DNA of 7,080 nt, from contig JBAZEZ010000034.1 of assembly GCA_041653615.1 (NCBI GenBank), positions 1-7,080 of the forward strand. The letters run 5' to 3'. The notes under the pieces are model-generated. The model saw only the letters and a list, made by a program, of their open reading frames with translations, made no database searches and was not told where the DNA came from. This DNA comes from JAHJUB01 sp041653615 [NCBI: Candidatus Ratteibacteria bacterium]. GTDB taxonomy: Bacteria > Ratteibacteria > UBA8468 > MWAK01. This document shows positions 1-6,202 of the stretch, one piece after another. Each line of letters starts with the position of its first letter. Position 1 is the stretch's first letter. The position numbers were made by a program, and so were the translations under genes.

Positions 1-1
1 G

Positions 2-121
2 ATGACTGGATACATAAATCCAACGATACAATCCGGTTTAACCGGTTTAAGAATAATTTATGTAAACTACGTTTTTGAAAGGGACGAGTTACGCGATTTG
101 ACACAGTCCTTTCATAGATGA
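2..121 (+). CDS. Possible C-terminal end of an unidentified upstream protein (partial, 5' end outside window)
   Basis: One plus frame is open from the left edge to a TGA at 119-121, giving about 39 residues that end in FERDELRDLTQSFHR. An ATG lies at 2-4, but the frame may simply continue in from outside. The tail would stop 9 bases before the metallophosphoesterase start, a spacing typical of an operon, and no convincing promoter or Shine-Dalgarno sequence lies between them. The 9-bp tandem repeat inside it (33-50) is in frame and encodes two similar triplets (SGL, TGL). I do not recognise the family. A chance open frame of this length is quite possible, so this is only a tentative call. Confidence 0.3.
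   Translation: MTGYINPTIQSGLTGLRIIYVNYVFERDELRDLTQSFHR
11..64. repeat. 9-bp inverted repeat enclosing a 9-bp tandem repeat
   Basis: TACATAAAT (11-19) and ATTTATGTA (56-64) are perfect inverted copies. Between them CCGGTTTAA occurs twice in tandem (33-41 and 42-50), creating a central AACCGGTT palindrome at 40-47. The long loop makes a stable RNA hairpin doubtful. It could be a protein binding site upstream of the metallophosphoesterase gene, or coincidence within a coding tail. Confidence 0.4.
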
Positions 122-130
122 CAAAACATT

Positions 131-985
131 ATGAAAAAATTATTACTGGTATCGTTTTTTTGGATTTTTCTGGCGTTACCTGCTTCGGCCGAAACCTGGT
201 ATTTTGCGGTGGTAGGCGATACGCAGGGGCCGGGTCTTACCGAGCCGGTATCTCCCGTCTTCGATAAAGTAATCGCGCAGGTGAACGAACTTAAACCTGA
301 TTTTATGGTCCATTTGGGCGATAAAGTTTACGGTTCCGGCAACCCGGGAATTTTAAAGAAACAATTTTTAACCTACCGGCAGAAGACGGAAAAGCTTGAC
401 CTGTTTCTTTATGAAGTTCCGGGAAACCACGACGTGCCGAATAAAAATTGTTATCCAATTTATCGGGATATGATTTTTGCTCGGCGTTACTATTCTTTCG
501 ACCACAATGGTTGCCATTTCGTGGTCTTAAGCAGCGAGGAGAAACCCGGATTGAGCGGTGGCTTGGGCAAAAAGCAGTTGGCCTGGTTGGATGAAGACCT
601 TAAGGAACACGCCGGGATTCCCGTATTTGTTTTTATGCACCGGCCCCTGTATCGGGGAATAATCCACCCTTATATTTTGGCGGATGCCGGTGAATTGGAG
701 CGGGTTTTACAGCGCTATAAAGTTAAGTATCTGTTTGCCGGACACGAACACCGCTTTGGCATCAGCCATCAGGGCGGCATGATTGAATACATCAGCGGCG
801 GTGGCGGAGCGCCTCTGCTCAATTTTTCCGAAGAGAGCGGTGGTTTTTATCACTTTTTAATGGTCAAGGTTGAAGATGGTAAGCCGGAGGTCGATTTTGT
901 CAAGATTGATTATCCCAAAACCTATCAGGACTTCGGTAACCTCTGGAAGGCCTACCAGCGCCTGAAAAAGCCAAGCACAAAATAA
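131..985 (+). CDS. Secreted calcineurin-like metallophosphoesterase
   Basis: This 284-residue protein is a binuclear-metal phosphoesterase of the calcineurin-like superfamily, which hydrolyses phosphomono- or phosphodiesters; the substrate cannot be told from the sequence. Residues 1-20 form a signal peptide (basic start MKK, hydrophobic core, cleavage motif ASA before E21) with no lipobox cysteine, so the mature enzyme probably acts outside the cytoplasmic membrane. The metal-site motifs appear in order: VVGDTQ with D30, HLGDK with D64, GNHD at 98-101, FMH with H170, and GHEHRFG with H205 and H207. The first motif is D-x-Q rather than the classical D-x-H, a variant seen in other members of the superfamily. 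A glycine-rich stretch (ISGGGGAPLL, 221-230) follows the last histidine pair, as is common in secreted members. No Shine-Dalgarno sequence precedes the ATG, but the signal peptide fixes the start. Neighbours give no clue to its role. Confidence 0.93.
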   Translation: MKKLLLVSFFWIFLALPASAETWYFAVVGDTQGPGLTEPVSPVFDKVIAQVNELKPDFMVHLGDKVYGSGNPGILKKQFLTYRQKTEKLDLFLYEVPGNHDVPNKNCYPIYRDMIFARRYYSFDHNGCHFVVLSSEEKPGLSGGLGKKQLAWLDEDLKEHAGIPVFVFMHRPLYRGIIHPYILADAGELERVLQRYKVKYLFAGHEHRFGISHQGGMIEYISGGGGAPLLNFSEESGGFYHFLMVKVEDGKPEVDFVKIDYPKTYQDFGNLWKAYQRLKKPSTK

Positions 986-996
986 CCTGTTTTGGT

Positions 997-1025
997 TTGA
1001 ACGGTTATCACATTTGGAGTATAAT
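997..1025 (+). promoter_or_regulatory. Probable sigma70-type promoter for eno
   Basis: A -35-like TTGAAC (997-1002, four of six consensus bases) is followed after 17 bases by a perfect -10 TATAAT (1020-1025). Transcription would start near 1032, giving a leader of about 120 bases that includes the whole palindromic repeat at 1044-1117. A 6-bp inverted repeat ATAACC/GGTTAT (982-987 and 1003-1008) overlaps the -35 flank and the stop codon of the preceding gene. It might be an operator or a weak terminator stem, but has no U-tract. Confidence 0.7.
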
Positions 1026-1043
1026 AATATGTTAAAACTACTA

Positions 1044-1117
1044 TGTCATTCTGAGCGATAGCGAAGAATCTCTTCCTTTAACTGCGAGATCCTTTGCAAC
1101 TGCGGCTCAGGATGACA
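1044..1117 (+). repeat. Dispersed palindromic repeat, copy 1 (in the eno leader)
   Basis: The ends TGTCATTCTGAGC (1044-1056) and GCTCAGGATGACA (1105-1117) pair over 13 positions with a single G-T wobble. A second nested stem is formed by GCGAAGAATCTC (1061-1072) and GAGATCCTTTGC (1086-1097), with one wobble and one mismatch. The element is 74 bp, encodes nothing obvious and recurs in the same orientation at 5164-5235. Its short imperfect terminal inverted repeats and size resemble a MITE-like or REP-like dispersed element. I recall similar TGTCATTCTGAGCG elements in many environmental bacterial genomes, but this could not be searched. No clear target-site duplication is seen. Because it lies downstream of the eno promoter it should be transcribed as a long hairpin. 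Confidence 0.85.
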
Positions 1118-1143
1118 CGTTAATTTGCGGTTCAAGGTAACCG

Positions 1144-1148
1144 AGGAG
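1144..1148 (+). promoter_or_regulatory. Strong Shine-Dalgarno site of eno
   Basis: AGGAG ends 5 bases before the ATG at 1154 and fixes the enolase start. It is the only clear ribosome-binding site in the window; the other five complete genes have none that can be recognised. Confidence 0.85.
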
Positions 1149-1153
1149 ACTAA

Positions 1154-2410
<1,257 letters not shown>

Positions 2411-2425
2411 ACAACGCATTATTAA

Positions 2426-2480
2426 GGAATGTTTTCCCGCCTGCCGGTAAACCATGTCCTATCCTCATGTTGTTTTTTTT
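2426..2480 (+). terminator. Weak candidate terminator after eno
   Basis: An imperfect stem-loop can be drawn at 2426-2459 (GGA-ATG-TTT against AAA-CAT-TCC with two single-base bulges, and a small inner CCG/CGG stem). A run of eight Ts follows at 2473-2480. The T-run is 13 bases from the hairpin foot instead of adjacent to it, so this is not a canonical intrinsic terminator. Confidence 0.25.
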
Positions 2481-2488
2481 AAACTTCC

Positions 2489-2517
2489 TTTAACCCTTTG
2501 TCGTTAAGTGATATAAT
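2489..2517 (+). promoter_or_regulatory. Probable promoter of the KimA-like transporter gene
   Basis: A perfect -10 TATAAT lies at 2512-2517. The best -35 at 17-base spacing is the poor TTTAAC (2489-2494), so the assignment rests mainly on the -10 box. Transcription would begin near 2524, leaving a leader of only about 22 bases without a Shine-Dalgarno sequence. That is too short for a riboswitch such as the c-di-AMP (ydaO) element that precedes kimA in Bacillus. Confidence 0.55.
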
Positions 2518-2545
2518 AATACAATTTATCAAAACACCCTAATCC

Positions 2546-4528
2546 ATGTTAAAACGTATAAAACATATCATTATTGGCGGCGCCCGCAGCGCTACCGACC
2601 GGTCGGTCCACGAAAAGCTTCTTTTGGTTGCTGTACTGGCCTGGGTAGGGTTAGGCGCAGACCCCTTGTCCTCTTCTTGCTATGGTCCGGAAGAGGCTTT
2701 TCGAATATTGCACGCGCATCCTAATCTAGCTATTTTTGTCGGCCTGGCTACTGCGTTAACTATTTTTATTATCAGCGCCAGTTATATCCAGATAATCAAA
2801 CTCTTTCCGACCGGCGGCGGCGGCTATTTGGTCGGAAGCAAACTCCTGTCGCCTAAGGCGGGTTTAGTTTCCGGGTGCGCGCTGCTGATTGACTACATGA
2901 TGACGATTACTCTTTCCGTCGCCAGCGGAGCCGCGGTTCTTTTTAGTTTTCTTCCGGACGCGTGGTATCAATTAAAACTACCGTTTGCTATTTTTGTGGT
3001 TATTTTTTTGACGTTGTTAAATATGCGCGGGGTGAAAGAGTCCGTGATTGCCCTGCTGCCTATTTTCGCGGTTTTTCTTCTCACACATGCTTTTGCCATT
3101 ATCTACGCTTGTTCCGCGCATATCACGGATTTTTCCAATGTTGCCCAGACCACCCTGCATGACGTTAAAATGTCCGGAGCCGAACTTGGTTTTTTTGGAA
3201 CCATGTTGTTACTTTTTAAAGCATATTCTATGGGCGCCGGAACATTTACCGGCTTGGAAGCGGTGAGCAACGGCATCCCGGTTTTGAGCGAGCCAAAAGT
3301 AGAAACGGCCACCCGGACCATGCATTATATGGCCTGGTCGCTTTCTCTGGTGGTAATTGGACTGATGCTTGCCTATGCCTTTTACAACGTAGCGCCGCAA
3401 ACGGATAAAACCCTGAATGCCGTGTTGTTTGAAAGGATAGCAAGTTCCTGGGGACAACCGGGACATGTGTTCGTTATTGTAACTCTTATTTCCGAGGCCG
3501 CCTTGCTTTTTGTAGCTGCTCAGACCGGATTTATCGATGGTCCCAGAATTATGGGTAACATGGCTTTGGATAAGTGGTTGCCCACCAGGTTTAGTCTATT
3601 AAGCGACCGGCTGGTCATGCAGAACGGAATAATATTAATGGGCGCGGCCGGTGTTTTAATAATGCTTTTAAGCCGGGGCTCCGTTCACTTCCTGATTGTG
3701 CTTTACAGCATCAACGTTTTTATCACTTTTTGCCTGTCCCAGTTGGGAATGGTCAAGCACTGGTGGCAAGTACGCATGGCTGACCCGAAATGGCGTGGAA
3801 AATGTATTATTAACGGCATCGGTTTAACCCTGACAACCTGCATTCTCATAACGGTCATTACGGCAAAATTTTTCCACGGCGGGTGGGTCACTCTGCTTCT
3901 TACCGGTAGTTTGGTTCTTCTGGCAATGGCTATCAAACGTCATTATAAATATACCTCTTCCGTTCTTACCCGCCTTGACGATTTTATCTTATCCGCCATC
4001 GCCGCCATCAAGACCGACTCTTCCCGGCAGTCGGAAAGTTTAATTCCAGTCCATTCCGTTGTCTATAATCCCCAGGGGAAGACCGCCATAATCATGGTAA
4101 ACGGATTTACCGGTCTGGGATTCCACACTATTTACAACATATTACACATATTCGGCGAAACCTACAAAAACTTCGTATTTCTCCAAGTCGGTTTAATCGA
4201 TTCCGGCGGATTCAAGGGAATAGAAGAGATTGACAGATTGCGCGATTCCGTCCAGGATGATTTGCAAAACTACGTGGAATTCATGAAGGGATATGGTTAT
4301 TACGCCGAAGGTTTTTGCGCGACCGGTATCGATGTTGCCGAAGAAGTTGATAAATTGGCGAAAGAGATTTTGAAAAAATATCCGGAAGCGACGTTTTTTG
4401 GCGGGCAAGTGGTTTTCCCGAATGAAACGCCCGTTACCCGGTTTCTTCATAACCAGACCGTTTTCATTGTACAAAGACGTCTCTATAATCTGGGAGTACC
4501 CTTTGTGATATTGCCGATACGCGTCTAA
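2546..4528 (+). CDS. KimA-like APC/KUP-family transporter, probable potassium importer
   Basis: This 660-residue protein has an APC-superfamily membrane domain of about twelve segments (roughly residues 25-465) followed by a cytosolic C-terminal domain of about 190 residues. From memory it aligns along its whole length with Bacillus subtilis KimA (YdaO), a high-affinity K+/H+ symporter. The residues reported around the K+ site in KimA (D36, Y43, Y118, T230, E233, Y377) correspond here to D39 and Y46 in ADPLSSSCYG, Y117 in LIDYMMT, T235 and E238 in FTGLEAVSN, and Y387 in VLYSINVF. The helix-breaking FPTGGGGYLV (88-96 region) is the family signature. The end HNQTVFIVQRRLYN (635-648) matches the KimA C-terminus. 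The start matches KimA's short N-terminus. Automatic pipelines usually call such proteins amino acid permease; the conserved ion-site residues favour K+, but transport specificity remains an inference. Confidence 0.85.
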   Translation: MLKRIKHIIIGGARSATDRSVHEKLLLVAVLAWVGLGADPLSSSCYGPEEAFRILHAHPNLAIFVGLATALTIFIISASYIQIIKLFPTGGGGYLVGSKLLSPKAGLVSGCALLIDYMMTITLSVASGAAVLFSFLPDAWYQLKLPFAIFVVIFLTLLNMRGVKESVIALLPIFAVFLLTHAFAIIYACSAHITDFSNVAQTTLHDVKMSGAELGFFGTMLLLFKAYSMGAGTFTGLEAVSNGIPVLSEPKVETATRTMHYMAWSLSLVVIGLMLAYAFYNVAPQTDKTLNAVLFERIASSWGQPGHVFVIVTLISEAALLFVAAQTGFIDGPRIMGNMALDKWLPTRFSLLSDRLVMQNGIILMGAAGVLIMLLSRGSVHFLIVLYSINVFITFCLSQLGMVKHWWQVRMADPKWRGKCIINGIGLTLTTCILITVITAKFFHGGWVTLLLTGSLVLLAMAIKRHYKYTSSVLTRLDDFILSAIAAIKTDSSRQSESLIPVHSVVYNPQGKTAIIMVNGFTGLGFHTIYNILHIFGETYKNFVFLQVGLIDSGGFKGIEEIDRLRDSVQDDLQNYVEFMKGYGYYAEGFCATGIDVAEEVDKLAKEILKKYPEATFFGGQVVFPNETPVTRFLHNQTVFIVQRRLYNLGVPFVILPIRV

Positions 4529-4573
4529 TGGGCTGATACCTTCTGAATTCCGCAAGTAATTTTTTCCCTGTTT

Positions 4574-4602
4574 TTGTAAAGCAAATCTCGTTATGTTAAA
4601 AT
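4574..4602 (+). promoter_or_regulatory. Probable promoter placing transcription start at the ATG of the methyltransferase
   Basis: TTGTAA (4574-4579, four of six) and TAAAAT (4597-4602, five of six) are separated by 17 bases. The ATG begins 6 bases after the -10 box, so the predicted transcription start coincides with the start codon and the mRNA would be leaderless. No Shine-Dalgarno sequence is present, in agreement. Confidence 0.55.
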
Positions 4603-4608
4603 AAAAGT

Positions 4609-5157
4609 ATGAAAATCCCTCGCTGGATTTATCGTTATCGGGGTGTTCTTCTCGCCCCGCCGCTGCTTTTGGCGCTTTTTTCCACCTTCCGGGAAACAGA
4701 ATCCCGGTTGGTCTGGCCGATTGGAATTGCAATTGTTTTACTGGGGACCGGAATCAGAGTTTTGGCGCAGCAGATGATTCACCACCGAATGAAAGCGCGG
4801 CAGGATTTGACGACCACCGGGCTTTATGCAATCATCAGGAACCCTCTTTATGTTGCGAATACGGTGCTTTGCCTCGGCGCGGTTGTAGTTTCAAGAGAAA
4901 TATGGTTTGTTCCGATTATGCTTTTATATTGCTGTGGTCTTTACGCGCTGGTAGTCCGTTACGAAGAAGCGTGCCTGCTGAAGGAGTACGGCGAGCCGTA
5001 TCGCAAATATCTTTCCGAAGTGCCCCGGTGGCTTCCCGGGAGATTGCGTTTCCGGAACGGAGGTCCGGTTAATCCGCATTTCTTTCGGGCTTTAGTCGCG
5101 GAAAGTCCCTGCCTGCTGATACTGCTTCCCTATATTATTAAAGACATCCTATCGTAA
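4609..5157 (+). CDS. Isoprenylcysteine carboxyl methyltransferase-like (ICMT/PEMT) integral membrane protein
   Basis: A 182-residue membrane protein with hydrophobic segments at about 12-25, 35-52, 81-96 and 98-117, and a final one at about 163-178. The family core is clear: LTTTGLYAIIRNPLYVAN (67-84), with the conserved RNPLY at 77-81, then RYEE (117-120) and YGEPYRKYLSEVPRWLP (127-143). In eukaryotic ICMT and phospholipid methyltransferases these segments form the S-adenosylmethionine-binding catalytic region. Bacterial members are common but mostly uncharacterised and bacteria lack prenylated CaaX proteins, so the acceptor is unknown; a lipid or small molecule is possible. The C-terminal hydrophobic stretch after the catalytic core is an addition I cannot interpret. 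The start is the first ATG of the frame, fits the promoter spacing, and lacks a Shine-Dalgarno site. Confidence 0.85.
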   Translation: MKIPRWIYRYRGVLLAPPLLLALFSTFRETESRLVWPIGIAIVLLGTGIRVLAQQMIHHRMKARQDLTTTGLYAIIRNPLYVANTVLCLGAVVVSREIWFVPIMLLYCCGLYALVVRYEEACLLKEYGEPYRKYLSEVPRWLPGRLRFRNGGPVNPHFFRALVAESPCLLILLPYIIKDILS

Positions 5158-5163
5158 TTTATC

Positions 5164-5235
5164 TGTCATTCTGAGCGATAGCGAAGAATCTCGTTGTTAA
5201 ATATAGATCCTTCGCAAATTTGGCTCAGGATGACA
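5164..5235 (+). repeat. Dispersed palindromic repeat, copy 2 (between convergent genes)
   Basis: This 72-bp copy has the same first 29 bases as copy 1 (1044-1072) and the same last 14 bases, with a diverged loop between. Outer arms TGTCATTCTGAGC and GCTCAGGATGACA and inner arms around GCGAAGAATCT and AGATCCTTCGC pair. It begins 6 bases after the stop of the methyltransferase gene and ends 3 bases before the stop codon of rsmA on the other strand, so it makes up nearly all of this 81-bp gap. Neither side has a U-tract directly after the hairpin, so it is not a standard intrinsic terminator, though a hairpin in both 3' ends could stabilise the mRNAs or impede read-through. Confidence 0.85.
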
Positions 5236-5238
5236 AAA

Positions 5239-6036
5239 TCATCCACGCACATTTTTTGTCAGGGTTATATATTCTTCCAGGCTGATGGTTTCCGGGCGCC
5301 GGAGAGGGTCAATCCCGTTTTCGACCAGGATTGCCTTGGTGCGGATTTTACTGATATCCAGGTATTTTGCCAGTTGATTGAGCATGGTTTTTCGGCGTTG
5401 GCCGAATACCGAATGGACCAATTTTGAGAATGCTTGGGCTTCGGCCGGTTCGAGCAACGGTTTTCGGTGAGGGGAAATTCTTATCACGGCCGATTCCACC
5501 CTGGGCGGCGGCCGGAACGCGCCTTTTTTGATGATTTTTAACAGTTCCACCCGGGCCATGATACCCACCGAAAGAGTAAGCGCTCCGTATTCTTTGGTGT
5601 TTGGTTTCGCGGCCAGCCGTTCCGCCACTTCTCTTTGGATGGTCAGGACCATCATCTCCATTCCGGGAATAAAATCCAGGAGCAGGAAAATAAGAGGGGT
5701 AGTGAGATAGTAGGGAATGTTGGCCACCACCTTGAAATTTGCCAATTTTTTAAGGCGTTCCGGACCCACTTTCAGGAAATCACCGAATATGATTTCCACA
5801 TTGGGGGTGGCGGAAAATCTTTCCCGGAGTCCGGGAATCAGGTCGGGGTCAATCTCAAAAGCGATTACTTTTTTCGCTTGCTTTGCCAGTTCTTCCGTCA
5901 GGATACCGGTCCCGGCGCCAATTTCCACCACAATATCCGAGGGTTCGAGGGCGGCGAATTCGGCAACCTGGATGCCAATCTCCGGCCGGGTTAAAAAATG
6001 TTGTCCCCACCTTTTTTTTGGTCTCATAAGTTTCAT
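5239..6036 (-). CDS. rsmA: 16S rRNA dimethyladenosine transferase RsmA/KsgA
   Basis: RsmA uses S-adenosylmethionine to dimethylate two adjacent adenosines in the 3'-terminal helix of 16S rRNA (A1518 and A1519 in E. coli) late in small-subunit assembly. From the chosen start at 6036 the protein has 265 residues, the usual size. Visible motifs are KKRWGQHFL near the N-terminus, EIGAGTG (SAM-binding motif I), FEIDPDL (acidic SAM contact), FGDFL, NIPYYLTTP (catalytic motif IV), FRPPPRVESAV and FGQRRKTMLNQL. The reading frame stays open upstream to an ATG at 6120, but that extension translates the double hairpin and precedes the conserved start, so it is rejected. A second in-frame ATG at 6027 (MRPKKRW) is an equally good start; neither has a Shine-Dalgarno sequence. 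The gene is convergent with the methyltransferase gene and divergent from the pseudouridine synthase gene. Confidence 0.97.
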   Translation of the reverse strand: MKLMRPKKRWGQHFLTRPEIGIQVAEFAALEPSDIVVEIGAGTGILTEELAKQAKKVIAFEIDPDLIPGLRERFSATPNVEIIFGDFLKVGPERLKKLANFKVVANIPYYLTTPLIFLLLDFIPGMEMMVLTIQREVAERLAAKPNTKEYGALTLSVGIMARVELLKIIKKGAFRPPPRVESAVIRISPHRKPLLEPAEAQAFSKLVHSVFGQRRKTMLNQLAKYLDISKIRTKAILVENGIDPLRRPETISLEEYITLTKNVRG

Positions 6037-6051
6037 TTTTGGGCTTGTTTG

Positions 6052-6128
6052 GTTCTTGGTATTGTAGTTGCCGAGCTTGCTCGGCGTTTTAAAAGAGCCA
6101 ACCAAGGTTGGCGAATACAATCAAGAAC
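6052..6128. repeat. REP/BIME-like double hairpin (quasi-palindromic element)
   Basis: Two perfect hairpins face each other: GCCGAGC-TT-GCTCGGC (6070-6085) and GCCAACC-AA-GGTTGGC (6097-6112). They are separated by a spacer centred on TTTTAAAA (6087-6094) and flanked by inverted arms GTTCTTG..ATTGTA (6052-6058, 6061-6066) and TACAATCAAGAAC (6116-6128). The centre of symmetry of the arms falls on TTTTAAAA. Read outside-in, each unit is a short tag (GTAG on the left, GTAT on the right) two to three bases before a 16-bp hairpin. This is the arrangement of REP sequences recognised by RAYT-type Y1 transposases, in an inverted pair as in BIMEs. The element lies in the probable 5' leader of rsmA. No transposase gene is present in the window. 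Confidence 0.75.
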
Positions 6129-6145
6129 AGAACCGGGCGAATACA
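6110..6145. repeat. 10-bp direct repeat adjoining the double hairpin
   Basis: GGCGAATACA occurs at 6110-6119, at the foot of the right hairpin, and again at 6136-6145. On the minus strand both read TGTATTCGCC, the tag and hairpin foot of the right REP-like unit. The second copy may be a remnant of a further unit whose hairpin has been lost. Confidence 0.55.
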
Positions 6146-6149
6146 GACA

Positions 6150-6179
6150 ATGTTATTGAATAAGGCGTATTCTTGTCAA
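6150..6179 (-). promoter_or_regulatory. Probable rsmA promoter (minus strand)
   Basis: On the minus strand a perfect -35 TTGACA (6179 to 6174) is followed after 18 bases by TAACAT (6155 to 6150, four of six). Transcription would start near 6143, giving a leader of about 107 bases that contains the whole double hairpin before the rsmA start. Confidence 0.5.
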
Positions 6180-6186
6180 ATTAGGG

Positions 6187-6192
6187 TATAAT
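6187..6192 (+). promoter_or_regulatory. -10 box of the pseudouridine synthase gene
   Basis: A perfect TATAAT ends 10 bases before the ATG at 6203, so transcription would begin about 3-5 bases upstream of the start codon and the mRNA would be nearly leaderless. No good -35 is found at 16-18 bases upstream, and no extended TGn motif is present. It lies only 7 bases from the -35 of the opposing rsmA promoter, so the two promoters should compete. Confidence 0.55.
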
Positions 6193-6202
6193 ACAAACCG
6201 AC

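Noticed and set aside
98-103. Perfect TTGACA as a -35 box for the phosphoesterase gene
   Set aside because: No acceptable -10 lies 15-19 bases downstream before the ATG at 131; the bases there read GACAAA or similar.
1034-1127. Target-site duplications around the 74-bp repeat
   Set aside because: Flanks of copy 1 (CTA left, CGT right) and copy 2 (ATC left, AAA right) do not match, so transposition cannot be shown from the flanks.
4193-4732. 179-residue open frame on the minus strand
   Set aside because: It lies antisense to the transporter C-terminus and the methyltransferase N-terminus, both well supported, and its translation resembles no family.
5157-5245. Bidirectional intrinsic terminator between the methyltransferase and rsmA genes
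   Set aside because: The repeat forms a hairpin, but neither strand has a U-tract directly after it, so it is called a repeat only.
6037-6120. N-terminal extension of rsmA to the ATG at 6120
   Set aside because: The extra 28 residues are a translation of the double hairpin and its flank, precede the conserved KKRWGQHFL start, and make the protein longer than usual; the start at 6036 or 6027 is preferred.
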